A stretch of DNA of 64,000 bases from Albidovulum marisflavi (GCF_025751435.1 NZ_JAOWKY010000003.1:186001-250000); one strand, 5' to 3'; positions 28,113-38,737 are shown, numbered from the stretch's first letter. Made by a program: numbers and translations. The notes: generated from the letters alone by a model not told the origin.

Positions 28113-28912
28113 TGCCAGTGACGGTCCGGGCGGGCCACCGCACCTTCTGGCGTGAACTGGGGTCGGGCGAACGCCCCGCGCTTGGCATTCACTGCGCGCT
28201 TGCCCATTCCGGCGCGTGGACCGGGGTCATGGCGCAATTGGGAGAGCGCATCACCATGACCGCCTTCGACCTGCCGGGCCATGGAAAGTCCGACGACTGG
28301 GATGGGCAGGGCGACTATCCCCGGCTGTGTGCCGAAATCGCGGCCAGCTTCATCGACCGGCCGGTGGACCTGATCGGTCATTCCTTTGGGGCGGTGACAG
28401 CCTTGCGTCTGGCCTTGGCCGCGCCCGAGGCTTTCCGCACCTTGACCCTGATCGAGCCCGTGCTGTTCGCTGCCGCCCGCGGAACCGAGGTCTGGACCGA
28501 CCACCATGCCGCGATCGGTCCCTTTTACCAGGCGATGCAAGACGGCCGTCGAGAGGACGCGGCGCGTATCTTCACCGGAATCTGGGGCACCGGCATCGAC
28601 CTTGACCGCGCGAACATGGAAAGCCGCAGCGCGGTCGTGGAGCGGATCGACATGATCCCCGCCGCCGATCCCGCGCTTGAACACGACAGTGGCCGGGTCC
28701 TGCGCCCCGGCGGCCTTGAAAGCCTGGACATGCCGGTGCTCCTGATCCGAGGGGAACGTTCCCCAGCGATCATCGAAGCCATCGCCGAGGCCCTGGCTGC
28801 CCGGATGCCCGACGTCGGTGTGGCCTCGGTTCCCGGGGCGTCGCACATGTTGCCGATCACCCATCCAAGGCAGGTGGCAGGCCTGATCTCGGTGAACCTC
28901 GACCGCGGCTAG
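28112..28912 (+). CDS. Alpha/beta hydrolase
   Basis: 266-residue alpha/beta-hydrolase. The nucleophile elbow GHSFGA is at about residues 89-94 and the likely catalytic histidine is in GASHMLPITHP near residue 250. A TAP-like helix cap is present between. Start ATG 28112 overlaps the stop of the isomerase-like gene, so it is the second gene of a two-gene operon; both may act on small aromatic or glutathione-linked compounds (inference). It ends tail-to-tail with the threonine aldolase gene with a 4-bp overlap. Confidence 0.82.
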   Translation: MPVTVRAGHRTFWRELGSGERPALGIHCALAHSGAWTGVMAQLGERITMTAFDLPGHGKSDDWDGQGDYPRLCAEIAASFIDRPVDLIGHSFGAVTALRLALAAPEAFRTLTLIEPVLFAAARGTEVWTDHHAAIGPFYQAMQDGRREDAARIFTGIWGTGIDLDRANMESRSAVVERIDMIPAADPALEHDSGRVLRPGGLESLDMPVLLIRGERSPAIIEAIAEALAARMPDVGVASVPGASHMLPITHPRQVAGLISVNLDRG

Positions 28913-29964
28913 CCGCGCACGCAGGCCAGGAAGCGGTCGACCTCGTCCGCCGTTGTGGCCCAGGATGTGACCAGACGGCACAAGAGCCGTTCGTCGCCGT
29001 CGCCCTCGATCGGCGTGCCGTGCGGCATCAGGTAATAATGGGCCCCCGCCGCCATCGCGCGCGCATGCGCCCTGCGCGGCATCGTCACGAACTGGATGTT
29101 GGCGCCGCGCGGGTGGGCGTGGGCGACGTCGGGCAAGGACCGAAGCCCCTGTTCAAGCCGGGTGGCCATGTCGTTGGCCTGCCGGGCAAGGTCCAGCCAG
29201 AGCCCGCCTTCCAGGTAAGCGTCCATCTGGGCGGCCAGAAAGCGGTGCTTTGAGAACAGGTGTCCGCCCCGCTTGCGGCGAAGCTCGAATTCCCACGCCG
29301 GCGCGGGATCGAACATGACCACCGCCTCGACCCCCAGACAGCCGTTCTTGGTGCCGCCGAAGGACAGGACATCGACCCCGGCCTTCCAGGTCATCTCGGC
29401 GGGCGTGGCGCCGGTCGCCACCAGGGCGTTGGCAAAGCGCGACCCGTCCAGATGAACCGGCAGGTCGAAGCCCTTGGCTACCTTGGCCAGCGCCGCGACC
29501 TCGGCCGGGGCGTAGACGCTGCCCGCCTCGGTCACGTTGGTCAGGGTCAGCATCCCGCGTTGAACCGAATGCACGTCGCCCTGGCCCGTCGCCCGGATCC
29601 GGGCGGCGAGCTCTTCGGGCGTCATCTTGCCATCAGCGCCCGAGACCAGCCTGATCTTGGCGCCGGCAGTGTAGAACTCGGGTGCGCCGCATTCGTCCTG
29701 TTCGACATGGGCACCTTCATGGGCGTAGATCGCGCCCCACGGCGGGCAAAAGCTTGCGATCGCCAGCGCGTTGGCCGCCGTTCCGGTTGCGACCAGGAAG
29801 ACTTCGGCCCCTGGCGCATCGAAGAGGGTGCGGATCCGGTCGCGGACCCGATGGGTCAGAGGATCGTCACCGTAGGACAGGGCGGGACCCGCACTGCAGG
29901 CAACCACCGCGTCCAGGATCGCGGGCGCCGCGCCTGCGTTGTTATCCGATCCGAATTCCATCAC
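28909..29964 (-). CDS. Low-specificity L-threonine aldolase / beta-eliminating lyase family
   Basis: 351-residue fold-type I PLP enzyme. The PLP lysine is K206 in VLSFGGTKNGCLG, and N-terminal FGSDNNAGAAPAILDAV and the HLDGSRFANA motif (His-Leu-Asp that contacts PLP) are clear. Family members split L-threonine or allo-threonine to glycine and acetaldehyde. Its start overlaps the stop of the YcgN gene by ATGA, so both are on one transcript. Related lyases with other beta-hydroxy amino acid substrates cannot be excluded. Confidence 0.88.
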   Translation of the reverse strand: MMEFGSDNNAGAAPAILDAVVACSAGPALSYGDDPLTHRVRDRIRTLFDAPGAEVFLVATGTAANALAIASFCPPWGAIYAHEGAHVEQDECGAPEFYTAGAKIRLVSGADGKMTPEELAARIRATGQGDVHSVQRGMLTLTNVTEAGSVYAPAEVAALAKVAKGFDLPVHLDGSRFANALVATGATPAEMTWKAGVDVLSFGGTKNGCLGVEAVVMFDPAPAWEFELRRKRGGHLFSKHRFLAAQMDAYLEGGLWLDLARQANDMATRLEQGLRSLPDVAHAHPRGANIQFVTMPRRAHARAMAAGAHYYLMPHGTPIEGDGDERLLCRLVTSWATTADEVDRFLACVRG

Positions 29965-30434
29965 AGATCCTCGATGATGTGGTCTTCCCAGTCTTCTTCG
30001 GGCACTTCGAATTCCGGCAGGGTCCAGCCTTTGACGGACATTCCCGCCTTGTGGACGCTGTCCGGGTCACCGGTCAGCAGCGGATGCCATTCCGGCAACG
30101 GCTTGCCTTCAGCCAAGAGCCGGTAGGCGCAGGTCGACGGCATCCAGTAAGCGATGTCCTTCAGGTTCCTGGGCGTCAGCACCACGCATTCGGGGACGAA
30201 GCTCTTGCGGTTTTCATACTGGCCGCAGCGGCAGGTGTCGCCGTCGAGCAGACGGCAGCCGATGCGGGTGAAGAAGATCTCGCCGGTTTCCGCATCTTCA
30301 AGCTTGTTCAGGCAGCACTTTCCGCAGCCGTCGCAAAGCGCCTCCCACTCTTCCGGCGAAAGGCTGGAAAGCGGGCGCGTCCAGAACTCGGGGCGCAGGC
30401 GTGGTGTGGGGCGATGTGTCGTCATGGGCGGCAA
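29961..30434 (-). CDS. YcgN-family cysteine-cluster protein (UPF0260)
   Basis: 157-residue protein with the cysteine cluster CDGCGKCCLNKLED (C34, C37, C40, C41) and further cysteines in CRLLDGDTCRCGQY and CAYR. This pattern is the signature of the YkgJ/YcgN zinc- or iron-sulfur-type cluster family, whose function is not established. A later in-frame ATG (three codons in) is a possible alternative start. It is followed directly by the threonine aldolase gene. Confidence 0.85.
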   Translation of the reverse strand: MPPMTTHRPTPRLRPEFWTRPLSSLSPEEWEALCDGCGKCCLNKLEDAETGEIFFTRIGCRLLDGDTCRCGQYENRKSFVPECVVLTPRNLKDIAYWMPSTCAYRLLAEGKPLPEWHPLLTGDPDSVHKAGMSVKGWTLPEFEVPEEDWEDHIIEDL

Positions 30435-30494
30435 GATAGGCGCAAGGCTGCTGGAAAGGGAAGGGTTGAAGCTGGCTTGTGGCGCCGGAACCGA

Positions 30495-31421
30495 TCACGC
30501 TTCGGCCAGGATCAGGCGCGCGCGGTCGCAATCGGCATGCATTTGCGAGATCAGTGCGTCGAGCCCGTCAAACTTCATCTCTGGCCGCAGATAGTCGACA
30601 AGCGCGACAGACAGGTGCTGTCCGTAAAGGTTGCCGTCGAAGTCGAACAGGTAGGTTTCGAGGTTGGGCTGGTTTTCCCCGAACATCGGCCGCACGCCCA
30701 GGCTTGACGCGCCGATGTAGCTTCCCGCCTGCGGGCCTGTCAGCACGTCCACCTTGACGGCGTAGACGCCCAGGCGGGGCAGGTGCAGACCCTCCACCCC
30801 CATGTTGGCCGTCGGAAAGCCAAGCCCCTTGCCGCGCTTGTCGCCGTGCTGCACCGCGCCTTCGATCCGGTGCCAATGGCCCAGCATCCGCGCCGCGTCA
30901 CGTGGGCGGCCCTCGCTCAACGCGGTCCGAATCGCGGTCGAGGATATTTCGACCCCGTCGATGCCGACCAGATCGGCGACCGTCACACCGAAGCCAAGTT
31001 CCGCGCCAAGCGTCCTAAGCGTCTCTGCCGTTCCCTTGCGGCCCCGCCCGAAGCAGAAGTCGGACCCGACCGTGACGTGCGACACCCCAAGGCCCTGAAC
31101 CAGCACGTCGCGGACGAAGGTTTCGGCCTCCATCCCGGCGAGGGTCCCGTCGAATGGCAGCACGTAAAGCTGGTCGACCCCCAGCTTTTCCAGGCGGTGG
31201 CCCCGCGCCTCGGCATTCATCAAGCGAAAGGCAGGGGCCAGCGGCGCGAAGAACTGGCGTGGATGGGGTTCGAACGTGACAATCCCAAGCGCGGACTCGG
31301 CGCGCCGGGCCTGGGCGATGACCGACTGGTGGCCAAGATGCACACCGTCGAAGTTGCCCATGGCAACCGAAGCGCCGCGGTCATCGGTGGAAATGTCAGT
31401 CCAGTGGTTGTGCGTCCGCAT
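30495..31421 (-). CDS. ribF: Bifunctional riboflavin kinase / FAD synthetase
   Basis: 308-residue enzyme that converts riboflavin to FMN and then FAD. The N-terminal nucleotidyltransferase half has MGNFDGVHLGHQSVI (about residues 21-35) and VGSDFCFGRGRKG; the C-terminal kinase half has KRGKGLGFPTANMGV and the GVRPMFGENQPNLETYLFDF motif. Both modules are complete. It lies 30 bp downstream of the MaoC gene on the same strand. No flavin riboswitch is seen upstream. Confidence 0.95.
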   Translation of the reverse strand: MRTHNHWTDISTDDRGASVAMGNFDGVHLGHQSVIAQARRAESALGIVTFEPHPRQFFAPLAPAFRLMNAEARGHRLEKLGVDQLYVLPFDGTLAGMEAETFVRDVLVQGLGVSHVTVGSDFCFGRGRKGTAETLRTLGAELGFGVTVADLVGIDGVEISSTAIRTALSEGRPRDAARMLGHWHRIEGAVQHGDKRGKGLGFPTANMGVEGLHLPRLGVYAVKVDVLTGPQAGSYIGASSLGVRPMFGENQPNLETYLFDFDGNLYGQHLSVALVDYLRPEMKFDGLDALISQMHADCDRARLILAEA

Positions 31422-31450
31422 CGGCCCCCGTTGGCGGGCGGCCCGCCGGA

Positions 31451-31894
31451 TCAGTCGAACTTGCGGCTTGGCGCCAGAACCAGCGCCTCACCCTTGAGCA
31501 CAACCGTATCGCCCACCGCGCAGTGGGTTTCAAGGGTTACCCGGCGCCTTGCGTGGTCGATCGCGGCGACCTTGACCTCGGCATAGACGACGTCGCCGGG
31601 ACGCACGGGGGCCATGAACTTGAGGCTTTGGCCAAGGTAGACGGTTCCATGTCCTGGAAGCTGCTCCCCGATCACCGCCGAGATCAGTCCCGCCGTCAGC
31701 ATGCCGTGTGCGATCCGTCCCTCGAAGATCGTGTCGCGGGCATAGTCGTCGTCCAGATGCACCGGGTTCCGATCGGTCGAGACTTCTGCGAACATCTCGA
31801 TGTCGCGATCCGTGATCTCCTTGCGCAGATAGCGGGTCATCCCGATCTCAAGGTCTTCGATGCAGATCGTGCCGCGGGGGAAATTGTCCAGCAT
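31451..31894 (-). CDS. MaoC-family hot-dog dehydratase
   Basis: 147-residue single hot-dog protein. The hydratase-2 motif DRNPVHLDDDYARDTIFEGR, followed by IAHGMLTAGL, contains the catalytic Asp and His of (R)-specific enoyl-CoA hydratases. Such enzymes hydrate enoyl-CoA in beta-oxidation or supply 3-hydroxyacyl-CoA for polyhydroxyalkanoates. ATG 31894 (MLDNFPRG) is chosen; an adjacent ATG and an upstream in-frame start at 31930 exist, but the latter reads into the repeat-rich upstream region. A cluster of TGCGG half-sites lies just upstream and may be its operator. Confidence 0.85.
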   Translation of the reverse strand: MLDNFPRGTICIEDLEIGMTRYLRKEITDRDIEMFAEVSTDRNPVHLDDDYARDTIFEGRIAHGMLTAGLISAVIGEQLPGHGTVYLGQSLKFMAPVRPGDVVYAEVKVAAIDHARRRVTLETHCAVGDTVVLKGEALVLAPSRKFD

Positions 31895-31917
31895 CATCGC
31901 GAATCCCGATAGGTTAC

Positions 31918-32009
31918 TGCGGTGCGGCATAGCACGTGCGGCATCCGCAGCGCAATCCGGCTGGTAATATTTTTACGCGACTTGCGGTATCGCCGCAACA
32001 ATATTGCGG
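31918..32009. promoter_or_regulatory. Array of TGCGG/CCGCA half-sites upstream of the MaoC gene
   Basis: TTGCGG (31982-31987), CCGCAA (31993-31998) and TTGCGG (32004-32009) alternate with exactly 5 bp between them, so half-sites repeat every 11 bp, one helical turn. A separate perfect dyad TGCGG-CAT-CCGCA lies at 31937-31949, and two more TGCGG copies at 31918-31922 and 31923-31927. The whole block falls in the gap between the HAD gene and the MaoC start, as expected for an operator cluster. Confidence 0.45.
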
Positions 32010-32017
32010 AGGCAGCC

Positions 32018-32899
32018 TTAGCGCAGGCGGCCGATCGCATATGTCGGAGTGATCTGCTGCGTCTCGATCCAGGGTGCAAGATGGTCGGGGTCGGGGTTTT
32101 CGACATCCGCGCCAAACTCTGCCGCTGCAAGGCCGCCCGTGATGAAAAGCGTGTCTATCCCTTCACCCAGCCCGCCAAGGACGTCGGTCGCGATGCCGTC
32201 GCCCACGGCCAGGATGCGCCCCGCATCGGGAACGGTTCCCGTCAGTGCCGTGGTCCGGCGTCGGGCAAGGTCGTAGATCGGCGGATGCGGCTTGCCGAAA
32301 TACAGGCTTTCCCCGCCCATCTCGGTGTAAAGCCGCGCCAGGGCTCCGGCACACCATTCCCGTGTTTCGCCACGGTCGACGACGATGTCGGGGTTGGCGC
32401 AAAGAAGCTTGAGCCCCTTGGCCTTGGCGTAAAGAAAGTCGGGCCGGTTGACAGCGGGGTCTGCCAGCGGATCGCGCGGGCCGGTGCAGACGATGCCTTC
32501 GGCCTGGTCCAAGGGCACGATCTCGATCTCGACGGGGTTTTCGAGGATCTTCAGCGGGGCGAAGAATCCCATGTCGGTTTCGGGGTTCCCGATGAAGTGC
32601 ACCTTGTGGCCGACCACGCCCTGGAACATGGCCGAACGCGCCGAGTCGCCCGAGCTTGCGATAGTGTCCCAGGCATCGCGGGGCACGCCGATCCCGTCGA
32701 GCTGCGTCGCGACCTCGGAACGGGGGCGCGGGGAATTCGTGACCAGCACGACCTTGCCCCCGTTCGACCGAAAGTGCCGAAGCGCGGCGACCGCGGCGGG
32801 GAACGGGCGAAGCCCGTCGTGCACGCATCCCCAAAGATCGCAGAACAGCACATCGTAGTTCGCGGCGATGTCGGAAAGCGCAGAGATGATCCGGGTCAA
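32018..32899 (-). CDS. HAD-superfamily (subfamily IIA) hydrolase, TIGR01459 type
   Basis: 293-residue NagD-like HAD phosphatase. The nucleophile motif DLWGCVHDG (about residues 21-29) is the alphaproteobacterial TIGR01459 variant of DxDGT; VTNSPRP is motif II, and GKPHPPIYDLA with AVGDGIATDVLGG forms the later metal-binding motifs. The family is conserved in alphaproteobacteria, substrate unknown. In some relatives it neighbours ribF, as here (ribF is two genes downstream). Confidence 0.88.
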   Translation of the reverse strand: MTRIISALSDIAANYDVLFCDLWGCVHDGLRPFPAAVAALRHFRSNGGKVVLVTNSPRPRSEVATQLDGIGVPRDAWDTIASSGDSARSAMFQGVVGHKVHFIGNPETDMGFFAPLKILENPVEIEIVPLDQAEGIVCTGPRDPLADPAVNRPDFLYAKAKGLKLLCANPDIVVDRGETREWCAGALARLYTEMGGESLYFGKPHPPIYDLARRRTTALTGTVPDAGRILAVGDGIATDVLGGLGEGIDTLFITGGLAAAEFGADVENPDPDHLAPWIETQQITPTYAIGRLR

Positions 32900-33007
32900 G
32901 GGCCTGATCCTTTGGTGCCTTTGGCTTGAGTCAAGTCGGTCGGTGCGCGCCGACAGGCGGCGAACACGCCGGGGTCGGGCGCCGAGCCAGTCGGCGCCCG
33001 ATCGGCA

Positions 33008-33928
33008 TTACATCTTCAGGGCCGGGATGATCTGCTTCTTCCGGCTCATGATGCCGGGCAGCACCACCGTGTCGCCGCTCACGGTGCAGCCGAACGAGGC
33101 TTCCGCGATCTTCTTCACGGTCTCGTTCGGAACCAGAAGCGTCGCTTCTTCCTTGATGATGTCCACGACAAACAGAAGCACCTGGTCGGCGCCGTCTTCC
33201 TTGGCGACATCGGCCATCGACGCCATCAGGCTGTCCTTGCGGTCCAGGACCATCTTGGGCGAGGTCGTCTCAAGCACCGAAACGCGCAGATCCACGCCCT
33301 CGACGGTGTATTCCTTGGAATCCATCCGCAGAAGTTCCGCGTCCGAGAACGCCGAGACGTCGGATTTCGCCGCGAACAGCTCGGCCGCGTATTCGGGGAT
33401 CGAGATCCCAAGCTCGCCCGCCAGCTTTTCGGCAACGGCGCGATCGTGCGGGGTTGTCGTGGGCGAACGGAATTCCAGCGTGTCTGACAGGATGCACGAA
33501 AGCATCGCGCACTTGATGCTGTCCGGCATCCTGTGTGTGTCGTCGCCCATCAGGTCGTGCATGATCGTCGCGGTGCAGGCGAGCGGACGGATGGTGATGT
33601 CGATCGGGCCCTTCGTCTTGAGGCCGCCTGCCAGAAGATGGTGGTCGATGATCTGCACCACGTTCGCGTCGTTGATCGAAGCGGGAAGCTCCGCCGGGTT
33701 GTTGGTGTCGACGACCACGCAGGTATCGCCGGCGGCCACGTCCGTGATGATCTCCGGCTTCGCCAGGTCCCAGCGTTTCAGGACGAAGGCCGCCTCGGTG
33801 TTCGGCTCACCCAGAAGCACGGGCTTCGCCGGGGTGCCTTTCACCTCGGAAAGATACCAGGCCCAGATGATGGGCGAGCCTGTGGAATCGGTGTCGGGGG
33901 ATTTGTGGCCAAAGACCTTGATCGTCAT
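33008..33928 (-). CDS. ppaC: Manganese-dependent (class II) inorganic pyrophosphatase
   Basis: 306-residue DHH-family pyrophosphatase. Metal-binding motifs GHKSPDTDS (about residues 7-15), VVDTNNPAEL and the DHH in QIIDHHLLAGG are present, as is the C-terminal substrate-binding SRKKQ. It splits pyrophosphate released by biosynthesis, and is distinct from the class I Ppa of most proteobacteria. The gene is flanked by a HAD hydrolase and a TraB protein on the same strand, with gaps of about 108-117 bp on either side, so it is probably separately expressed. Confidence 0.94.
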   Translation of the reverse strand: MTIKVFGHKSPDTDSTGSPIIWAWYLSEVKGTPAKPVLLGEPNTEAAFVLKRWDLAKPEIITDVAAGDTCVVVDTNNPAELPASINDANVVQIIDHHLLAGGLKTKGPIDITIRPLACTATIMHDLMGDDTHRMPDSIKCAMLSCILSDTLEFRSPTTTPHDRAVAEKLAGELGISIPEYAAELFAAKSDVSAFSDAELLRMDSKEYTVEGVDLRVSVLETTSPKMVLDRKDSLMASMADVAKEDGADQVLLFVVDIIKEEATLLVPNETVKKIAEASFGCTVSGDTVVLPGIMSRKKQIIPALKM

Positions 33929-34045
33929 GGGGGCGTCCGTTCGTTCAGGGATTTCGCGCGCGTTATAGGCAGGTTAGTCGGCGTTGTCACGCGCGCGGGA
34001 TCGACGCGGGCAAAGGGCCGGGGTTCTGCGCCGAACGAGCGCCCT

Positions 34046-35047
34046 TTACTCGAAAGATTCCCTGTCTATCCGGTAGCCGTGTTCCTCGACCAGGGCCAGC
34101 AGGCCGTTAACGCCCGAAAGATGCGCCGCGCCGACGGCCACGATGATCTCGTTGCCTTCGGCGGCCTTCAGGATCGGGTCGATCCAGCTGTAGTTGCGCC
34201 GGATCAGGAGCGCATCCTCCATGCGGGCAAAGTCGGCGGCGGCGGTTTCGGGATCCTCGGGAGACTCCGCGACGGAACGTTCCCGCGTGTACTCCCAGAA
34301 CAACCGGTTCTTTTCGCCGAAGTATGACTCGATCAGTGTCTCGTACACGTTCTCCGACTCTGACAGCAGCGGCAGGGAAGAGCGCAGGATGTCCAGCTGA
34401 TCGGCATCGTCCATGTCGGTGAATACGCGGATCGCGGCGTCGTAGGGTTCAAGCGCGAAAACGGGCACGCGGGCGTTTGCGGCCTCGTCCATGATCAGCT
34501 TGTCCAGCCCGTTCGCCTTGCCGCCCAGTTCCTTGATGGCACAGGGCGGCAGGCCAAGGATCGCGGTCGCATACCAGGGGCGGAGCTTCGAGGCGAGCAC
34601 GGCAGGCATCCCGCGCGCCGCCAGTTCTCCCGACAGAAGCGTCCAGTCTTCCTGTCCAAGCCGCTCTGGCAGTGTCGCGCCCTCGGTCGCGAAGATCAGT
34701 TCGGGGCGCTTTGCGATTTCCGATTTCAGCTGCTGCTGCTCGGCATCGGTCGCCTCGACGTAGATCGCGTCGGAATGGGCGATGACGCTTTTCAGGCGCT
34801 CAAGCGGTTCGTCCATCCTGCTGTCATAGACGTGAAGCGTGCCGACGAAATGGATGATGTTGTCACCCTTGGTCGCCACGTAGCGATTTCCGGTCGCGTA
34901 GGGATGTGACTCGGAGCTTGCCTCCAGGGCCGCGAAGGCGTCGGGGGGCATTGCGTCCAGCAGGTTCTGCCCGGCGCATTGCGCCCAAGTCGTTCCCGGC
35001 GAAAGAAATGCTGCCAGGGCAAGGGCCAAACGGAAAGGGGAAGTCAT
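34046..35047 (-). CDS. TraB/GumN family protein
   Basis: 333-residue exported protein of the TraB/GumN (PrgY) family. ATG 35047 begins a signal peptide (about residues 1-22, ending TTWAQ); the longer in-frame start at 35152 would lie in the groES promoter region and is rejected. Family motifs are HFVGTLHVYDSRM near residue 60 and the C-terminal VGAAHLSGVNGL with the conserved GxxH. These proteins resemble metal-dependent peptidases that cut peptide pheromones, but most bacterial ones are uncharacterised. It is divergent from groESL. Confidence 0.82.
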   Translation of the reverse strand: MTSPFRLALALAAFLSPGTTWAQCAGQNLLDAMPPDAFAALEASSESHPYATGNRYVATKGDNIIHFVGTLHVYDSRMDEPLERLKSVIAHSDAIYVEATDAEQQQLKSEIAKRPELIFATEGATLPERLGQEDWTLLSGELAARGMPAVLASKLRPWYATAILGLPPCAIKELGGKANGLDKLIMDEAANARVPVFALEPYDAAIRVFTDMDDADQLDILRSSLPLLSESENVYETLIESYFGEKNRLFWEYTRERSVAESPEDPETAAADFARMEDALLIRRNYSWIDPILKAAEGNEIIVAVGAAHLSGVNGLLALVEEHGYRIDRESFE

Positions 35048-35143
35048 GTAGCCGCAATTCCTTGGATCGTCTCTTCGGCACGCTGACACGGGCGGCCCTT
35101 CAAATCCAGTGCGGAGGCAAAAGAAATTTCGTCGCCAAGGCTG

Positions 35144-35172
35144 TTGACTCACGCTTTTGTCATCCCTAACTA
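35144..35172 (+). promoter_or_regulatory. Vegetative promoter of groESL
   Basis: TTGACT (35144-35149), a 17-bp spacer, then TAACTA (35167-35172). The expected start of transcription (about 35179) falls at the edge of the CIRCE operator, so bound HrcA would block initiation. Confidence 0.6.
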
Positions 35173-35179
35173 CGGCGCG

Positions 35180-35206
35180 TTAGCACTCGTGATTGGTGAG
35201 TGCTAA
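35180..35206. promoter_or_regulatory. CIRCE operator (HrcA binding site)
   Basis: Perfect consensus TTAGCACTC-N9-GAGTGCTAA, 36 bp before the groES start. CIRCE is the binding site of the heat-shock repressor HrcA, so groESL here is under HrcA control. Confidence 0.97.
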
Positions 35207-35242
35207 TCACATTCAAACCTGGAACCTAGGGAGTGTTACCAG

Positions 35243-35530
35243 ATGGCATTCAAACCGCTTCATGACCGCGTTCTGGTCAAGCGTGTGGAAAGCGACGAGA
35301 AGACCAAGGGCGGTCTGATCATCCCCGACAGCGCGAAGGAAAAGCCGGCCGAGGGTGAAGTCGTCGCCGTCGGCGAAGGCGCGCGCAAGGATTCGGGCGA
35401 GCTGATCGCGCCCTCCGTCAAGGCCGGCGACCGGATCCTGTTCGGCAAGTGGTCGGGCACCGAGGTGACGATCGACGGCAAGGAAATGCTGATCATGAAG
35501 GAAAGCGACATTCTCGGCATCATCGCCTGA
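35243..35530 (+). CDS. groES: Co-chaperonin GroES
   Basis: 95-residue Hsp10 that caps the GroEL chamber. The N-terminal [19 protein letters not shown] and the mobile-loop segment [16 protein letters not shown] are typical. It is the first gene of groESL, preceded by a vegetative promoter and a CIRCE operator, and followed 48 bp later by groEL. Confidence 0.98.
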   Translation: MAFKPLHDRVLVKRVESDEKTKGGLIIPDSAKEKPAEGEVVAVGEGARKDSGELIAPSVKAGDRILFGKWSGTEVTIDGKEMLIMKESDILGIIA

Positions 35531-35542
35531 GACTGTTTCTGA

Positions 35543-37222
<1,680 letters not shown>

Positions 37223-37248
37223 TCCCGGCCGATTGGCCAAGCGACAGG

Positions 37249-37277
37249 GGGCCCCGGCGACGGGGCCCTTTTCTTTT
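37249..37277 (+). terminator. Rho-independent terminator of groESL
   Basis: GGGCCCCG (37249-37256), GCGA tetraloop, CGGGGCCC (37261-37268), then TTTTCTTTT. Confidence 0.92.
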
Positions 37278-37379
37278 GCGGATCCGCCTTCGGGACTGAA
37301 AAGCGTGCCGAACGCAGTGGGGAATTCGCTGGCCAGAAACGACAATCGCGTTATGGTGGCGCCGATAGCGAGGCTCCGG

Positions 37380-38237
37380 ATGCGCCTGTTCCTGCTGACT
37401 GCCTTGACGATGACCGCCTTTGCGGCCAACTCGGTTCTCAACCGGCTTGGCGTCGGGCCGGGTCACATCGGCCCTGTGGACTTCGCGATCGTCCGGCTGC
37501 TGGCCGGCGCGGCCATGTTGGGGCTTCTGATCCTGTGGCGTTACCGGTTCCGGAGCGGGCGGCTATCCCCCGGCGCGCCGGGCCGCAGGGTATTGGGGGC
37601 GTGCTCGCTTCTGATCTACCTGTTCGGCTTCTCGCTGGCCTATGGCGCGCTCGATGCCGGGGTTGGTGCGCTGATCCTGTTCGGCATGGTCCAGATCACG
37701 ATGTTCGCCGGCGCGCTGTTGTTTCGGGAACCGGTTCCGCCCCGGCGTTGGATGGGCGCGGCCCTGGCGTTCGCGGGCTTGCTCTGGCTGTTCGCACCGG
37801 GCGAAGGGGCGGCCTTGAGCGGCGTTCACGCGGGGATGATGTGCGCGGCAGGCGTTGGCTGGGGCATCTATTCGCTGTCGGCGCGCGGGGCCGCGGATCC
37901 GTTGGGTGCGACGGCATGGAACTTTCTGTTCGCGGCGGTGCCGGGCCTGCTGGCGGCTGCAGTGCTGGTTTCACGAGGGATCGCCGCCGATGGCCTCGGG
38001 CTTTCCCTGGCGATCCTGTCCGGCGCCGTGACCTCGGGCCTTGGCTACGCGCTTTGGTACGCGATCCTGCCCGCGCTTGGTGCGACCCGCGCGGCCGTCG
38101 CGCAGCTGTCGGCCCCGGTGATCGCGGCCTTCGGAGGGCTCGTGCTGATCGGTGAACCGGTGACCCTGCGGCTTGTGGTGGCGTCGCTTCTTGTCCTGGG
38201 CGGGGTTGCCATCGCCAGCGTGCCGCGCCGCGGTTGA
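37380..38237 (+). CDS. EamA-family (DMT superfamily) transporter
   Basis: 285-residue membrane protein with about ten helices arranged as two EamA repeats, the layout of drug/metabolite exporters. The first repeat starts at residue 1 (MRLFLLTALTMTAFAANSVLNR); the second begins near residue 140 (GVHAGMMCAAGVGWGIYSLSARG). ATG 37380 is preferred; upstream in-frame starts read through the groESL terminator. The substrate is unknown. It converges on the GNAT gene with a 14-bp gap. Confidence 0.85.
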   Translation: MRLFLLTALTMTAFAANSVLNRLGVGPGHIGPVDFAIVRLLAGAAMLGLLILWRYRFRSGRLSPGAPGRRVLGACSLLIYLFGFSLAYGALDAGVGALILFGMVQITMFAGALLFREPVPPRRWMGAALAFAGLLWLFAPGEGAALSGVHAGMMCAAGVGWGIYSLSARGAADPLGATAWNFLFAAVPGLLAAAVLVSRGIAADGLGLSLAILSGAVTSGLGYALWYAILPALGATRAAVAQLSAPVIAAFGGLVLIGEPVTLRLVVASLLVLGGVAIASVPRRG

Positions 38238-38251
38238 ACGCGCGCCAATGG

Positions 38252-38737
38252 TCAGAGCGCCTTGACCATGCGGCGCAAACGGTGCCGCGCCTCGGCGTCG
38301 TCGCGCCAGACCCCGGTGTCGACGAACCCCTCGCGTTCCCAGAAGGCGCGCCCGCGTGGGTTTTCATCCAGAACGGCCAGGTAAAGCCTTTGGGCACCCG
38401 CGCGGCGGGCGCGGTCCTCGGCCTCTGCCAGCAAGCGGCGTCCCAATCCCTGTCCCCTCAGGCGCGGGGCAAGGATCATCAGGCCCAGGTAAGCGTCCCC
38501 GGGATCGGGAAACCCGAAGGCCAGTTCGGCGACGCCGCTCAGCCGGTCATCGACGAACAGGCCCAGGTGGTGAGAAGCTGCAACATCGCAGCCCGGCGGC
38601 GCATCGGTAAAGAACTCTTCCGCCTTGGCGCGATCCGGGGCGGTCCGGTCGGCAAGGATCCAGTAGTCGGCGGCCTCGGCGTACAGCGCCTCGATCCGGT
38701 CGGTGTCCGAGCCGGGCGACAAATCGCGGATCAGCAT
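38252..38737 (-). CDS. GNAT-family N-acetyltransferase
   Basis: 161-residue acetyltransferase. The acetyl-CoA-binding motif A is LAPRLRGQGLGRRLLAEAED, near residues 88-107, and motif B follows (YLAVLDENPRGRAFWEREGF). The acceptor substrate is unknown. It is the last gene of a three-gene minus-strand operon (NUDIX, Gre-like factor, GNAT): its start overlaps the Gre-like gene by 7 bp. Confidence 0.88.
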   Translation of the reverse strand: MLIRDLSPGSDTDRIEALYAEAADYWILADRTAPDRAKAEEFFTDAPPGCDVAASHHLGLFVDDRLSGVAELAFGFPDPGDAYLGLMILAPRLRGQGLGRRLLAEAEDRARRAGAQRLYLAVLDENPRGRAFWEREGFVDTGVWRDDAEARHRLRRMVKAL

